From contig NZ_JBGQOJ010000001.1 of assembly GCF_052119585.1 (NCBI RefSeq), forward strand, positions 124,001 through 188,000: a DNA stretch of 64,000 nt, written 5' to 3'. Shown piece after piece: positions 26,173-35,667 of this stretch. How positions within the stretch are numbered: position 1 is the stretch's first letter; every line of letters starts with the position of its first letter. The notes beneath the pieces were generated by a model. It was not told the DNA's origin and did no database searches. It was given only the letters and a program-made list of their open reading frames with translations. The DNA comes from JBGQOJ01 sp052119585. Lineage in GTDB: Bacteria > Pseudomonadota > Alphaproteobacteria > Rhodobacterales > Rhodobacteraceae. The position numbers and the translations under genes are program-made.

Positions 26173-26658
26173 GTGACGGTACAAGTAGGCATCATCATGG
26201 GCAGTCAATCCGACTGGCCCACCATGAAAGAAGCAGCAGAGATTCTGGATGCGCTCGGCGTGGCATACGAGACAAAAATCGTCTCGGCGCACCGCACCCC
26301 CGACCGCCTGTGGGACTACGGCAAGACCGCCGTGTCGCGTGGGCTTCGGGTGATCATCGCGGGCGCGGGCGGTGCCGCGCATCTTCCCGGAATGATGGCG
26401 TCCAAGACCCGCGTTCCCGTGATCGGTGTGCCGGTCCAGACCAAGGCGCTGTCCGGCGTCGACAGCCTTTATTCCATCCTGCAAATGCCAAAGGGGTATC
26501 CCGTGGCCACAATGGCCATCGGCGCGACCGGTGCGGCCAATGCGGGCCTGATGGCCGTAGCGATCCTCGCGCTTCAAGACCCCGCCCTTGCCAAACGCCT
26601 TGATGACTGGCGCGCCGCCCTTTCCGCCTCTATTCCGGACGAACCCACAGATGACTGA
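26173..26658 (+). CDS. purE: N5-carboxyaminoimidazole ribonucleotide mutase
   Basis: The 161-residue class I PurE rearranges N5-CAIR to CAIR in purine synthesis. It has the N-terminal VGIIMGSQSDWPTMKEAAEIL with the active-site serine, the conserved SAHRTPDRL, and GAGGAAHLPGMMAS. The start is GTG with GAAGGGC upstream. It overlaps purK by eight bases. Confidence 0.96.
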   Translation: MTVQVGIIMGSQSDWPTMKEAAEILDALGVAYETKIVSAHRTPDRLWDYGKTAVSRGLRVIIAGAGGAAHLPGMMASKTRVPVIGVPVQTKALSGVDSLYSILQMPKGYPVATMAIGATGAANAGLMAVAILALQDPALAKRLDDWRAALSASIPDEPTDD

Positions 26659-27727
26659 CATCCTTGCGACCGGTGCGACCATCGGCATTCTTGGCGGCGG
26701 GCAGCTTGGCCGCATGCTCTCTGTCGCGGCCTCGCGCCTCGGCTTCAGAACCCATATCTTCGAGCCAGGCGCCAACCCGCCCGCCGGCCATGTGGCCGAC
26801 CGTGTGACCACCGCCGGTTATGACGATATCGCCGCCCTGACCGCCTTTGCGCAGTCGGTCGACGTCATCACCTATGAATTCGAGAATATCCCGACCTCGG
26901 CGCTGGATACGCTCGAGGGGCTGAAACCGATCCGCCCCAATCGCCGCACCCTTGGCATCAGTCAGGACCGCATCACCGAAAAGGAATTCCTGCAATCGCT
27001 CGGCCTGTCCACCGCGCCCTTTGCGCAGGTCGACACGCTGGACGACCTGCATGCCGCGATCACCGAAATCGGCACGCCCGCCATCCTGAAAACCCGCCGC
27101 TTCGGTTATGACGGCAAGGGACAGGCGCGGATCATGTCGCCCGACGACGCCGAACGCGCCTTTGCCGATCTGGCCGGTGCCCCTGCCATCCTCGAAGGGT
27201 TTGTCGATTTCACCCAAGAGGTCTCTGTCATCGGCGCGCGCGGGGTCGGCGGGCAGGTGTCCTGCTACGATCCGGGGCAGAACGTGCATCAAAACGGCAT
27301 CCTTCACACCACCACCGTTCCCGCGAAACTGCCGAACGCGCAGGCCATGGATGCGGTGCTGATCACCGCCAGGATCCTGAACGCGCTGGACTATGTCGGC
27401 GTCATGGGGGTGGAATTGTTCGTGACACCCACAGCCCTGATCGTCAACGAAATCGCGCCCCGCGTCCATAATTCGGGCCACTGGACGCAGAACGGTTGCA
27501 CCATCGACCAGTTCGAACAGCACATCCGCGCCGTCGCGGGCTGGCCGCTTGGCGATGGCCAGCGGCAACTGGACGTCGAGATGCTGAACCTGATCGGGGA
27601 CGACATAGACCGCATCCCCGAATTTGCCAAAGACGGCGCGGTCGCGATCCACCTTTACGGCAAGGCCAACGCCAAACCGGGGCGCAAAATGGGCCACATC
27701 AACCGCATCCTGGGGCCAGCCGGTTAA
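26651..27727 (+). CDS. purK: N5-carboxyaminoimidazole ribonucleotide synthase
   Basis: The 358-residue ATP-grasp enzyme carboxylates AIR with bicarbonate to N5-CAIR, the substrate of PurE encoded just upstream. It shows IGILGGGQLGRMLSVAASRLG, the central KTRRFGYDGKGQ loop, and NEIAPRVHNSGHWT. The reading frame overlaps purE and shares a TTAA stop with the convergent lipase-like gene. Confidence 0.96.
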   Translation: MTDILATGATIGILGGGQLGRMLSVAASRLGFRTHIFEPGANPPAGHVADRVTTAGYDDIAALTAFAQSVDVITYEFENIPTSALDTLEGLKPIRPNRRTLGISQDRITEKEFLQSLGLSTAPFAQVDTLDDLHAAITEIGTPAILKTRRFGYDGKGQARIMSPDDAERAFADLAGAPAILEGFVDFTQEVSVIGARGVGGQVSCYDPGQNVHQNGILHTTTVPAKLPNAQAMDAVLITARILNALDYVGVMGVELFVTPTALIVNEIAPRVHNSGHWTQNGCTIDQFEQHIRAVAGWPLGDGQRQLDVEMLNLIGDDIDRIPEFAKDGAVAIHLYGKANAKPGRKMGHINRILGPAG

Positions 27728-28473
27728 TCCAACCCAAGGGTCGGCAGGGTGGCGGCAATCGCCTGCCCCAATGTCATATCATGGTCGAACCGGCCCTGAC
27801 GCAGAAAGGTGATCACCTCGGCGATCACCAAAGGGCTGTTCATCATGAACGTATGGGTGACCGGCAGCACGATATGGTCATTCATGCCCGCCACACGGGT
27901 CGATGTGACCGACACCTTGCCATCATCCGGCCCGCCAATCATCGCCGAATAAAACGGGTTCAGCGTCCGGTCGCCCGCGATCACACCCAATTCGACCTTG
28001 GCCCGTGGCAGGCGGTTCGGCACGCTTTGCGGCCCTGTGCCCAACTGTAAGCCCGCCGGCCCATTCAGCCATTGGAACGGGCCAAGATCGCCAAAGGCAT
28101 CCACCAATTCCGACCCGTGATTGGGCGGCCCCATCATCACCACGCGCCCCATATGGGTTGGACGATGATCCTCCAGCCAGACCCGAAGCAGAATGCCCCC
28201 CAACGAATGGGTTACAAAATGGGTGGTGGCGTCGCCGCACTTTGCCACCGCCGACGGCAAGGCCAAGGCGACCAGCGTCGCGATATCGGCATCGGTCGAA
28301 GGGTAGCCGTCATTGACCGTCTGATAGCCGGACGCCTGCAGCGCCTCCTCCATCATCAGCATGGAATTCACCCCGCGCGCCAGCCCATGCAACAGAACGA
28401 CGCAATCCGCCCGCGCGGTCATCGGGAATAGGCAAAAAACGAGGGCGAACATCAAACGCATGATCCGGAACAT
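27724..28473 (-). CDS. secreted alpha/beta-hydrolase, lipase-like
   Basis: The 249-residue protein has a signal peptide (MFRIMRLMFALVFCLFPMTARA), then ADCVVLLHGLARG with the HG oxyanion-hole segment, and the nucleophile elbow THSLGG in FVTHSLGGILLRVW. A catalytic acid is likely Asp near GPDDGKVSV and a histidine in PVTHTFMM. It resembles the short triacylglycerol lipase/PGAP1-like group; the substrate is unknown. The ATG at 28473 is kept although an ATG four codons in is possible. Confidence 0.8.
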   Translation of the reverse strand: MFRIMRLMFALVFCLFPMTARADCVVLLHGLARGVNSMLMMEEALQASGYQTVNDGYPSTDADIATLVALALPSAVAKCGDATTHFVTHSLGGILLRVWLEDHRPTHMGRVVMMGPPNHGSELVDAFGDLGPFQWLNGPAGLQLGTGPQSVPNRLPRAKVELGVIAGDRTLNPFYSAMIGGPDDGKVSVTSTRVAGMNDHIVLPVTHTFMMNSPLVIAEVITFLRQGRFDHDMTLGQAIAATLPTLGLD

Positions 28474-28539
28474 AGTCTTCTCGGTCGCCAGATGCGAGCA
28501 CCACTTGCGCAACCGTGCCGCAAGGGCCAAAGTTGCCCG

Positions 28540-28992
28540 ATGAAACCCCGCTCTCCCAGAATTGCCGTCCGCGCCCTGATCCTGCATCAGGACCGTCTTT
28601 TGCTGGTGAACGCCTTTGCCGGCAGCAAAAGCGATCTGTGGTGCGCACCGGGCGGCGGCGTGGACGCGGGGGCCTCTCTGCCCGACAACCTGCACCGCGA
28701 AATCCACGAGGAAACCGGGCTGAGCATCCAGATCGGGCTGCCCGCGCTTGTGAATGAATTCCACGACCCGCGCACCGGCTTTCATCAGGTCGATGTCTAT
28801 TTCCGCTGCACGATCACAAGCGGGCACCTGTCCGACCTATGGCGCGACCCCGAAGGCATCGTGACGCGCCGACGGTTTTTCAGCCGCGACGACCTTGCCT
28901 CGATCCGGTTCAAGCCCGACAGCCTGCCCGCAGCCGCATGGGGCGACCCGCATGCAATCACCTACGACCCGCTGGAAGTTATCGTGCGCTGA
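28540..28992 (+). CDS. Nudix hydrolase
   Basis: The 150-residue protein has the Nudix box region GGGVDAGASLPDNLHREIHE and the intact REIHEETG metal-binding core. The first conserved glutamate of the box (GX5E) is replaced by Ala in the segment GVDAGAS. The fold begins RIAVRALILHQDRLLLVN. The substrate, a nucleoside diphosphate derivative, is unknown. The 3' end overlaps the convergent transporter gene by 31 bases. Confidence 0.85.
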   Translation: MKPRSPRIAVRALILHQDRLLLVNAFAGSKSDLWCAPGGGVDAGASLPDNLHREIHEETGLSIQIGLPALVNEFHDPRTGFHQVDVYFRCTITSGHLSDLWRDPEGIVTRRRFFSRDDLASIRFKPDSLPAAAWGDPHAITYDPLEVIVR

Positions 28993-29813
28993 GGCGCCAA
29001 TCCGATCACGACGCCGCCCATCACCAAAAGGCAAGCGACCCCGAACCGTAGGGTCAGCCCTTCGCCCAGCACGGCAATCCCCCCGGCTAGCGCTATGACC
29101 GGCACCGTCAGCTGCGCAATCGCCGCTCGCGACGCCCCGAGACGAGGCAGAACCGTATACCACAGCGCATACCCCAACCCCGAAGTGACAACGCCAGACA
29201 CCATCGCCAACCATGCACCGCGCGCGGTCACGGCGTCCGGCAAGGCGATCCAGACGATCAACGCGATCGGAACCGCCAAAAGAAAATTCGCCGCAGTCGA
29301 TTGCAAAGGGTTCCCGACAGCCCGCCCCAATAGCGAATACACCCCCCACCCAAAGGCCGCAAATACCATCAAAAGCGCGCCCGCCCCGTTGGGACGCAGG
29401 GCGCCGGCTGGCCACATCAAGTACACCAACCCCGAAAACGCCAGCGCGGCCCCCAGCCAGCGCGACCGGGGCAGTCGCTCTCCGGCCATCACCGCGCCAC
29501 CGAACATGGTCACCTGAACGCCGCCGAACAGGATCAACGCGCCGACACCGGCGTCAAGACTGACATAGGCAAAGGAAAACCCAAGAATATACAAAGCCAA
29601 AGACGCGGTCCCGGCCATCCTGTGCCGCCCCCTGGCACTGAACCGCCCCTGAACAAAGGCACAAAGCGCGACCAGCACCAAGGCACCCGAAGTCAGCCGG
29701 ATCAGGGCAAAGCTTGCGGGCCCCATCGCGCCATCAGCCAGCGCAAGCCTGTTCAACACCGAATTTGCCGCAAAAGCGATCATTGTAAGCGAGGTGAGGA
29801 GGATCAGGCGCAT
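28962..29813 (-). CDS. DMT superfamily transporter (EamA)
   Basis: The 283-residue protein has about ten membrane helices in two EamA repeats: MIAFAANSVLNRLAL opens the first, and GWGVYSLLGRAVGNPLQ opens the second. It ends with FGVACLLVMGGVVIGL. Family members export metabolites or amino acids, and the substrate cannot be told. The ATG at 29813 has only a weak ribosome site. Confidence 0.85.
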   Translation of the reverse strand: MRLILLTSLTMIAFAANSVLNRLALADGAMGPASFALIRLTSGALVLVALCAFVQGRFSARGRHRMAGTASLALYILGFSFAYVSLDAGVGALILFGGVQVTMFGGAVMAGERLPRSRWLGAALAFSGLVYLMWPAGALRPNGAGALLMVFAAFGWGVYSLLGRAVGNPLQSTAANFLLAVPIALIVWIALPDAVTARGAWLAMVSGVVTSGLGYALWYTVLPRLGASRAAIAQLTVPVIALAGGIAVLGEGLTLRFGVACLLVMGGVVIGLAPQRTITSSGS

Positions 29814-29948
29814 GCCGCAACCAAAGCGTAAAAACCGGCATATGCAATAGGGCAATCACATCGCCCTTGGGGTACCACCACAAAACCACAGGTAAATAGA
29901 GGCACCTTCGGCGCCATTTCTTCTGGCACTTCGTGCAATTTGCGCTCC

Positions 29949-29975
29949 GCGCGGGGATATTTACAGAACAAAGAA
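29949..29975 (-). repeat. interspersed repeat, unit A (inverted)
   Basis: Read on the minus strand: TTCTTTGTTCTGTAAATATCC then CGCG. Same pattern as 13734-13758. It lies downstream of the transporter gene's start. Confidence 0.55.
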
Positions 29976-29985
29976 AGCTTGCGGG

Positions 29986-30019
29986 TCTTCTCGGAAAAAA
30001 TACTCTCGCGCGAAGCGCA
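29986..30019 (-). repeat. interspersed repeat, unit B (inverted)
   Basis: Read on the minus strand: TGCGCTTCGCGCGAGAG, TATTTTTTCCGAGAAGA. It differs from 13787-13821 only in the middle. Confidence 0.6.
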
Positions 30020-30066
30020 CCAAGAAAAGAATTGGCGCGGCACGCGCCTCCGCCTGGGTAAAAAAG

Positions 30067-30092
30067 AAAGGGCACCCCGAGGGATGCCCTTT
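30067..30092 (-). terminator. terminator of groEL
   Basis: AAAGGGCA / TGCCCTTT stem with an inner CCC/GGG stack, one mismatch and a short loop; on the minus strand it is followed by CTTTTTT. It starts 22 bases past the groEL stop. Confidence 0.7.
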
Positions 30093-30114
30093 ACCGTCAA
30101 ACCCGAAGGTCTGA

Positions 30115-31755
<1,641 letters not shown>

Positions 31756-31797
31756 GTGTGTAGCTCCTTAAATTGATTGATTTCAAGACAAGCGATC

Positions 31798-32085
31798 TCA
31801 GGCGATGATGCCGAGGATGTCGCTTTCTTTCATGATCAGCAGCTCTTCACCTTCAACGGTGACTTCGGTGCCGGACCATTTGCCGAACAGAACACGGTCG
31901 CCGGCCTTGACGGCCATTGCGATCAGCTCGCCGGAATCTTTGCGTGTGCCTTCGCCGCAAGCGATGATTTCGCCTTCAGCCGGCTTTTCTTTTGCGCTGT
32001 CTGGAATGATCAGACCGCCCTTGGTCTTCTCGTCGCCTTCAATACGACGGACCAGTACACGGTCGTGCAACGGTGTGAATGCCAT
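31798..32085 (-). CDS. groES: co-chaperonin GroES
   Basis: The 95-residue 10 kDa cap protein has FTPLHDRVLVRRIEGDEKTKGGLIIPD, including the mobile loop, and the C-terminal GEELLIMKESDILGIIA. The start is the ATG at 32085; an upstream frame to 32133 runs into the operator. It precedes groEL. Confidence 0.98.
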   Translation of the reverse strand: MAFTPLHDRVLVRRIEGDEKTKGGLIIPDSAKEKPAEGEIIACGEGTRKDSGELIAMAVKAGDRVLFGKWSGTEVTVEGEELLIMKESDILGIIA

Positions 32086-32122
32086 GTCAGAACGCTCCCT
32101 TGGTTCTAAAGTTTGTGTGTCG

Positions 32123-32149
32123 TTAGCACTCATACGATGCGAGTGATAA
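32123..32149. promoter_or_regulatory. CIRCE operator of groESL
   Basis: TTAGCACTC, nine bases, GAGTGATAA. This matches the CIRCE consensus TTAGCACTC-N9-GAGTGCTAA with a single mismatch, bound by HrcA in heat-shock control. It lies 37 bases upstream of the groES ATG. Confidence 0.93.
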
Positions 32150-32156
32150 CGACCCG

Positions 32157-32185
32157 TAGGTAAGGAAGCCGCCCCCGCCTGTCAA
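32157..32185 (-). promoter_or_regulatory. sigma-70 type promoter of groESL
   Basis: On the minus strand TTGACA, 17 bases, TACCTA. CIRCE lies just after the -10 element, so HrcA binding would block initiation. Confidence 0.6.
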
Positions 32186-32224
32186 CGGCAGCCCAGCAGA
32201 TAAAAACACAGAATGCGCGGAATT

Positions 32225-32956
32225 TTACCGAACCGCGTCCGGGGGTGGATCTGCGGGCCGATCTGTGGGACTACCTGCACACCAATCTGCGGGCGCGCCA
32301 TACCGCAACAGCCCTGCCTCGCCCTTCGGAGTCAAAGCATAGATCCCCTTGGCGATTCTTTCGAACCAGCCGTAATGATCCTCGGCCATCATCCGCGTCG
32401 CGGCCTTGACCCCTGCGGCGCTGGCAACCACCGCACCCTTGGCCGGGCCCAGATCGCGCAAAACCGCAGCACAACGCACCGCATCCTGACGATAGGCCGT
32501 CACCAACCCCGCCCGCGTCGATCCGCCGGTATTCGGATCGCCCTCGCGTCGGGCGAACTCACGCAGCAACCGGGTCTTTCTGACCGCCGATTTGCGCGGA
32601 ACGAACGGCGCCGGGTCAAGATGCACCTCGACCAGACCATCCCCCGGCCGCACCGTGATCAACCCCAACCCCAAACGGCGGCACAACGCCGCGTTGTCCT
32701 TTATCGCCCTCAAAAAAACCCGCCCCGTACCGCGCGGAACAGCCAGATAGACCGCGTCGGTCACGCTTTGCCGCGCGATGCCCTGATGCACCAGAGACAG
32801 AGAAAACCCGACTTTCAGTTCGATGATGACAGGGGCTTCGTCGCCGCGTATGGCCACAACATCCGCAGCCCCCACTTCGGATTTCACCTCGTATCCCTGC
32901 GCCTGCAAATGCGCCTTGATCGGTGGGTAAAGGTCTGTCTCGCGCGTCTTGGTCAT
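32225..32956 (-). CDS. DUF2161 family protein, nuclease-like fold
   Basis: The 243-residue protein begins with ETDLYPPIKAHLQAQGYEV and contains a PD-(D/E)xK pattern: GAADVVAIRG followed by VIIELKVGFSLSL, the spacing seen in restriction-endonuclease-like folds. The family DUF2161 is common in Rhodobacteraceae, with unknown function. The C-terminal part has AGVKAATRMMAEDHYGWFERIAKGIYALTPKG, a winged-helix-like end. It is isolated, with no methyltransferase nearby. Confidence 0.8.
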   Translation of the reverse strand: MTKTRETDLYPPIKAHLQAQGYEVKSEVGAADVVAIRGDEAPVIIELKVGFSLSLVHQGIARQSVTDAVYLAVPRGTGRVFLRAIKDNAALCRRLGLGLITVRPGDGLVEVHLDPAPFVPRKSAVRKTRLLREFARREGDPNTGGSTRAGLVTAYRQDAVRCAAVLRDLGPAKGAVVASAAGVKAATRMMAEDHYGWFERIAKGIYALTPKGEAGLLRYGAPADWCAGSPTDRPADPPPDAVR

Positions 32957-33015
32957 AGGGCTGTCTTAGCGCGCCGACCTATGGATGTCAGCTAAATCCT
33001 TGACCAAGAAAAGAT

Positions 33016-33065
33016 GAGTATTTGGACCGAGAAGAACATGCAGGGTCTTCTCGGTCCAAATACTC
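33016..33065. repeat. 20-bp perfect palindrome of repeat unit B
   Basis: GAGTATTTGGACCGAGAAGA, ten bases, then its exact complement TCTTCTCGGTCCAAATACTC. The arms equal the second half of unit B found at 13.8 and 30.0 kb, arranged head-to-head. It stands between DUF2161 and the pyrophosphatase gene. Confidence 0.85.
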
Positions 33066-33176
33066 GAATTTCCGAAGGCGCCGCAGCGATGTCAAATGGT
33101 CTCATGCGGGGCATCGTGACAACGGCTGCGAGCCTGCCTATAAGGATGCGAAACAGCGTATCCAATGGACAGTGAC

Positions 33177-34094
33177 ATGATCAAAGTTTTTGGCCACAAG
33201 GCCCCCGACACAGACAGCACCGGCAGCCCGATTATCTGGGCCTGGTATTTGACCGAAGTCAAAGGCACCCCTGCCGCCGCCAAATTGCTGGGCGAACCGA
33301 ACACCGAGGCCGCCTTTGTGCTAAAACGCTGGACCCTCGACAAGCCGGAAATCATCGCGGATGTGACCGCCGACGATACCTGCGTTGTGGTCGACACCAA
33401 CAATCCCGCCGAACTGCCCGCATCGATCAACGATGCCAATGTCATTCAGATCATCGACCATCATATGTTGGCCGGCGGGTTGAAAACCAGGGGTCCGATC
33501 GACATCACCATCCGCCCGTTGGCCTGCACCGCCACCATCATGCACGACCTGATGGGCGACGACGCGGCGAAAATGCCCGAGGGCATTCGCGGCGCGATGT
33601 TGTCCTGCATCCTGTCCGACACTCTGGAATTCCGCAGCCCGACCACCACGCCGCATGATCGCGCCGTGGCAGAGAAACTGGCGGCAGACCTGGGCGTTTC
33701 CATTCCCGATCTTGCGGCAGAGCTGTTTGAGGCGAAATCCGACGTCTCGGCCTTTTCCGACGCGGAATTGCTTCGGATGGACAGCAAGGAATACGAAATC
33801 GCAGGCACCCGGTTCCGCGTGTCGGTTCTGGAAACCACTGCGCCCAAGATCGTGCTGGACCGCAAGGACAGCCTGATGAAATCCATGGAAACGGTCGCAA
33901 AGGAGGACGGCGCCGATCAGGTTCTGCTGTTCGTCGTGGACATCCTGAACGAGGAGGCCACCCTGTTGGTGCCCAATGATCTGGTCAAGCGGATCGCCGA
34001 GAAAAGCTTTGGCGCGACGGTCACCGGCGATCTTGTTGTGCTGCCCGGCGTGATGAGCCGCAAAAAGCAGATCATCCCCGTTCTTGCGATGTGA
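33177..34094 (+). CDS. ppaC: manganese-dependent inorganic pyrophosphatase (family II)
   Basis: The 305-residue DHH-family enzyme hydrolyses PPi to phosphate with Mn. Metal ligands are visible: H7, D11, D13 in GHKAPDTDST, D73 in VVDTNN, and D94-H95-H96 in IIDHH. The C-terminal DHHA2 domain begins around residue 190. The ATG at 33177 gives the family start MIKVFGHK; the ATG at 33165 would add four residues. Rhodobacterales often use this family II enzyme rather than family I. Confidence 0.95.
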   Translation: MIKVFGHKAPDTDSTGSPIIWAWYLTEVKGTPAAAKLLGEPNTEAAFVLKRWTLDKPEIIADVTADDTCVVVDTNNPAELPASINDANVIQIIDHHMLAGGLKTRGPIDITIRPLACTATIMHDLMGDDAAKMPEGIRGAMLSCILSDTLEFRSPTTTPHDRAVAEKLAADLGVSIPDLAAELFEAKSDVSAFSDAELLRMDSKEYEIAGTRFRVSVLETTAPKIVLDRKDSLMKSMETVAKEDGADQVLLFVVDILNEEATLLVPNDLVKRIAEKSFGATVTGDLVVLPGVMSRKKQIIPVLAM

Positions 34095-34114
34095 TCGTTT
34101 GAAATAATTCGGGG

Positions 34115-34141
34115 AAAGGGGCGCTTCGGCGCCCCTTTTTT
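34115..34141 (+). terminator. terminator of ppaC
   Basis: A perfect ten-base stem AAAGGGGCGC / GCGCCCCTTT around the stable TTCG tetraloop, followed by TTT, 20 bases after the stop. Confidence 0.88.
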
Positions 34142-34145
34142 ACGT

Positions 34146-34169
34146 CACATACGATACATACGGTATGTG
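34146..34169. promoter_or_regulatory. inverted repeat before the HAD gene
   Basis: CACATAC and GTATGTG separated by ten bases form an inverted repeat between the ppaC terminator and the HAD gene. It could be an operator; no known regulator is implied. Confidence 0.4.
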
Positions 34170-34213
34170 CATAGGTTGTGCATGGATTTCACACTGCCAT
34201 TTTCGAGGCCCCA

Positions 34214-35086
34214 ATGACCCAGATCATCACCTCCCTCTCCGAGATCTCCGACCGTTACGACGCGCTGTTCGTCGACCTTTGGGGCTGCGTCCACAACGGC
34301 ATTTCCGCCCTGCCAGAGGCCGTTGCCGCCCTGCATACCTACAAGGCCGGCGGCGGCAAGGTTGTGCTTGTCACCAACTCGCCCCGCCCCCGTGACAGCG
34401 TCGCACATCAGATCAAGGGCATGGGCGTGCCCGATGACTGCTGGGACACGATCGCAACATCGGGTGACAGCGCACGGGCCGCCATGTTTCGCGGAATCGT
34501 TGGGCAAAAGGTCTATTTCATCGGCGAGGATCGGGATCTGGCGTTCTTTACCCCCCTGAAGATCGTCGAGGATGCCATCGATATCCAGCAGGTTCCACTG
34601 GCCGAGGCCGAAGGCATCGTTTGCGCGGGCCCCTTCGATCCTATGGCCGATCCTTCAGTCTATCGCGCCGACTTTCTATATGCCAAGGCAAAGGGGCTGA
34701 AACTGCTTTGCGCCAACCCTGATATCGTGGTGGATCGCGGCGAAACGCGCGAATGGTGCGCAGGCGCTTTGGCGCAACTTTACACGGAAATGGGCGGCGA
34801 AAGCCTGTATTTCGGCAAACCCTTTCCGCCGATCTACGACCTTGCCCGCCGCCGGCTGGCTGCCCTTGGCGTGGATGTGCCAAACATCGGCATCCTTGCG
34901 ATCGGCGACGGTATCCAGACCGATATTAAAGGCGCGATGGGCGAGGACATTGATTCCCTGTTCATCAGCGGCGGGCTTGCGGCAGAGCAGACAAAAACGT
35001 CGCACCAACCCGACCCGGATGCGCTAAGTGATTACCTTAAAAAGGAAATGATGTCTCCGAGCTTTGCAATAGGGCAACTGCGTTGA
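34214..35086 (+). CDS. HAD-superfamily hydrolase, TIGR01459 family
   Basis: The 290-residue protein has the HAD start YDALFVDLWGCVHNGI with D21 and the family-typical DxWG in place of DxD, then VVLVTNSPRPRDSVA, and IGILAIGDGIQTDIKGAMGED with the metal-binding aspartates. This subfamily is restricted to alphaproteobacteria and its substrate is unknown. The ATG at 34214 has GAGG five bases upstream. Confidence 0.9.
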   Translation: MTQIITSLSEISDRYDALFVDLWGCVHNGISALPEAVAALHTYKAGGGKVVLVTNSPRPRDSVAHQIKGMGVPDDCWDTIATSGDSARAAMFRGIVGQKVYFIGEDRDLAFFTPLKIVEDAIDIQQVPLAEAEGIVCAGPFDPMADPSVYRADFLYAKAKGLKLLCANPDIVVDRGETREWCAGALAQLYTEMGGESLYFGKPFPPIYDLARRRLAALGVDVPNIGILAIGDGIQTDIKGAMGEDIDSLFISGGLAAEQTKTSHQPDPDALSDYLKKEMMSPSFAIGQLR

Positions 35087-35109
35087 CCTAAGAAACGCTT
35101 GCAATTGCT

Positions 35110-35158
35110 GCACTTGCAAAGTAATTATATTACCAAGATACGACAAAATTGGTCAATT
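35110..35158. promoter_or_regulatory. repeated elements before the MaoC gene
   Basis: The region holds a TTGCAA copy near 35110-35120, GTAAT-TAT-ATTAC at 35121-35133 and AATTG-GT-CAATT at 35147-35158. They sit in an AT-rich gap and may bind a regulator of acyl-CoA metabolism, but this is an inference. Confidence 0.35.
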
Positions 35159-35186
35159 AATTACCTTGCCATGTCAGGAACAGCGG

Positions 35187-35630
35187 ATGCTCGATAACAT
35201 GCCCCGTGGAACGATTTGCATCGAAGACATCGAAATCGGCATGAGCCGCAACCTGCGCAAGCAGGTGACCGACCGCGATATCCAGATGTTCGCAGAAATA
35301 TCGACCGATCATAATCCGGTGCATCTGGATGACGATTATGCCCGCGATACGATCTTTGAAGGGCGTATCGCCCACGGCATGCTGACCGCTGGCCTGATTT
35401 CGGCGGTGATCGGGGAACAATTGCCGGGCCACGGCACGGTTTACCTTGGCCAGACGCTGAAATTCATGGCCCCCGTGCGCCCCGGCGACATGGTTTTTGC
35501 CGAGGTCAAAGTGACCGCAATCGACTACGCCAAGCGTCGTGTCACGATGGATTGCCACTGTGCCGTCGGCGGTAAAATCGTCCTGAAAGGCGAGGCGGTG
35601 GTCCTTGCCCCGAGCCGTAAATTCGACTGA
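35187..35630 (+). CDS. MaoC family dehydratase, (R)-specific enoyl-CoA hydratase-like
   Basis: The 147-residue hot-dog protein carries the catalytic ISTDHNPVHLDDDYA with the Asp/His pair and RIAHGMLTAGLISAVIGEQLPG. It should hydrate trans-2-enoyl-CoA to (R)-3-hydroxyacyl-CoA, like PhaJ, supplying fatty-acid or polyhydroxyalkanoate metabolism. The ATG at 35187 has AGGAA six bases upstream. The closely following ribF gene starts 37 bases later. Confidence 0.9.
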   Translation: MLDNMPRGTICIEDIEIGMSRNLRKQVTDRDIQMFAEISTDHNPVHLDDDYARDTIFEGRIAHGMLTAGLISAVIGEQLPGHGTVYLGQTLKFMAPVRPGDMVFAEVKVTAIDYAKRRVTMDCHCAVGGKIVLKGEAVVLAPSRKFD

Positions 35631-35667
35631 GGCTTGCAGAGGCGGCGCAGGGGCGGTAATTCGCCCT

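Larger units (their letters stand above)
29814..30114. other. 301-base region carrying repeats and the groEL terminator
   Basis: No gene is seen. It holds inverted copies of interspersed repeat units A and B and then the terminator of groEL. Confidence 0.6.

Noticed and set aside
32225..32956. Restriction enzyme
   Set aside because: The PD-(D/E)xK-like pattern is present, but there is no methyltransferase and the gene matches the DUF2161 family.
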